From: Streptomyces griseochromogenes
GTDB taxonomy: Bacteria > Actinomycetota > Actinomycetes > Streptomycetales > Streptomycetaceae
Direction of reading: 5' to 3'
DNA: 64,000 bases
NCBI RefSeq assembly: GCF_001542625.1
Contig: NZ_CP016279.1
Coordinates: 868,001 to 932,000 of the forward strand
Shown: positions 63,991 through 64,000 of the stretch, piece after piece
How positions within the stretch are numbered: the stretch's first letter is position 1
Layout of the letters: each line of letters opens with the position of its first letter
Made by a program: the position numbers and the translations under genes
Notes under the pieces: generated by a model
What the model saw: the letters and a program-made list of their open reading frames with translations, nothing else
Database searches by the model: none
Told to the model about the DNA's origin: nothing

Positions 63991-64000
63991 CTGAGCCGGC
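63987..64000 (+). CDS. rimI: Start of the next gene, probably rimI (partial)
   Basis: GTG at 63987 overlaps the tsaB stop (GTGA) and reads VTEP before the window ends. In streptomycetes tsaB is followed by rimI (ribosomal protein N-acetyltransferase) and tsaD; the assignment is by gene order only. Confidence 0.35.

Overview
The window reads as a Streptomyces (high-GC actinomycete) chromosome core. Third codon positions are almost all G/C, GTG starts and 1-4 bp gene overlaps are common, and gene order follows the known streptomycete order rpoC ... rpsL-rpsG-fusA-tuf ... S10-spc-alpha ... rplM-rpsI-glmM-coaA-glmS-acpS-nnrD-alr-tsaE-tsaB. Within the alpha operon rpsD is missing between rpsK and rpoA, and rpsZ and rpmJ are of the zinc-ribbon type.

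Layout. 1-605: 3' end of rpoC. 750-6559: phospho-signalling island with a zinc-ribbon/FHA protein, two Ser/Thr kinases and an FHA protein fused to a predicted NYN/PIN nuclease domain. 6639-11300: str operon with a well-formed HrdB-type promoter, a large stem-loop ahead of tuf and a UUCG-loop terminator. 11445-21883: accessory block between tuf and rpsJ. It holds two groups of WXG100/type VII-secretion-like genes (11445-14373 forward with TTA codons; 18854-21883 reverse) flanking a PQQ locus: a secreted PQQ sugar dehydrogenase, a 46-residue pqqA, a C-terminal shard of pqqB, then pqqC, pqqD and pqqE. 22038-38790: S10, spc and alpha operons with secY, adk, map, infA and rpmJ between them, ending in rplQ. 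38816-42079: truA, an anchored protein, rplM-rpsI. 42195-48175: amino-sugar and CoA genes (glmM, coaA, glmS) with secreted proteins between. 48136-50414: a whiJ-like DUF397/XRE locus next to two decayed genes. 50473-58166: nucleotidyltransferase, unknown proteins, acpS, nnrD, a NarL-type two-component pair and a CPBP protease. 58304-63990: L,D-transpeptidase, alr, an alpha/beta hydrolase, tsaE, a short protein carrying a dispersed repeat, a cysteine-free YkuD-like protein, tsaB and the first bases of a probable rimI.

How it works together. Most of the window builds the translation apparatus and envelope precursors (UDP-GlcNAc via glmS/glmM, D-alanine via alr, peptidoglycan crosslinks by the L,D-transpeptidase) plus repair and modification functions (tsaB/tsaE for t6A, truA for pseudouridine, nnrD for NAD(P)HX). 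The PQQ locus would pair a periplasmic-type sugar dehydrogenase with its cofactor, but its pqqB is destroyed, so cofactor supply is doubtful unless PqqB is encoded elsewhere.

Most unusual signals: the pqqB shard; an almost identical hairpin in the rpsL and rpsJ leaders; the NYN-FHA fusion beside kinases; nonsense and tandem-duplication pseudogenes at 49421-50414; a YkuD-fold protein with no cysteine; and a dispersed repeat found both between genes and inside a reading frame.
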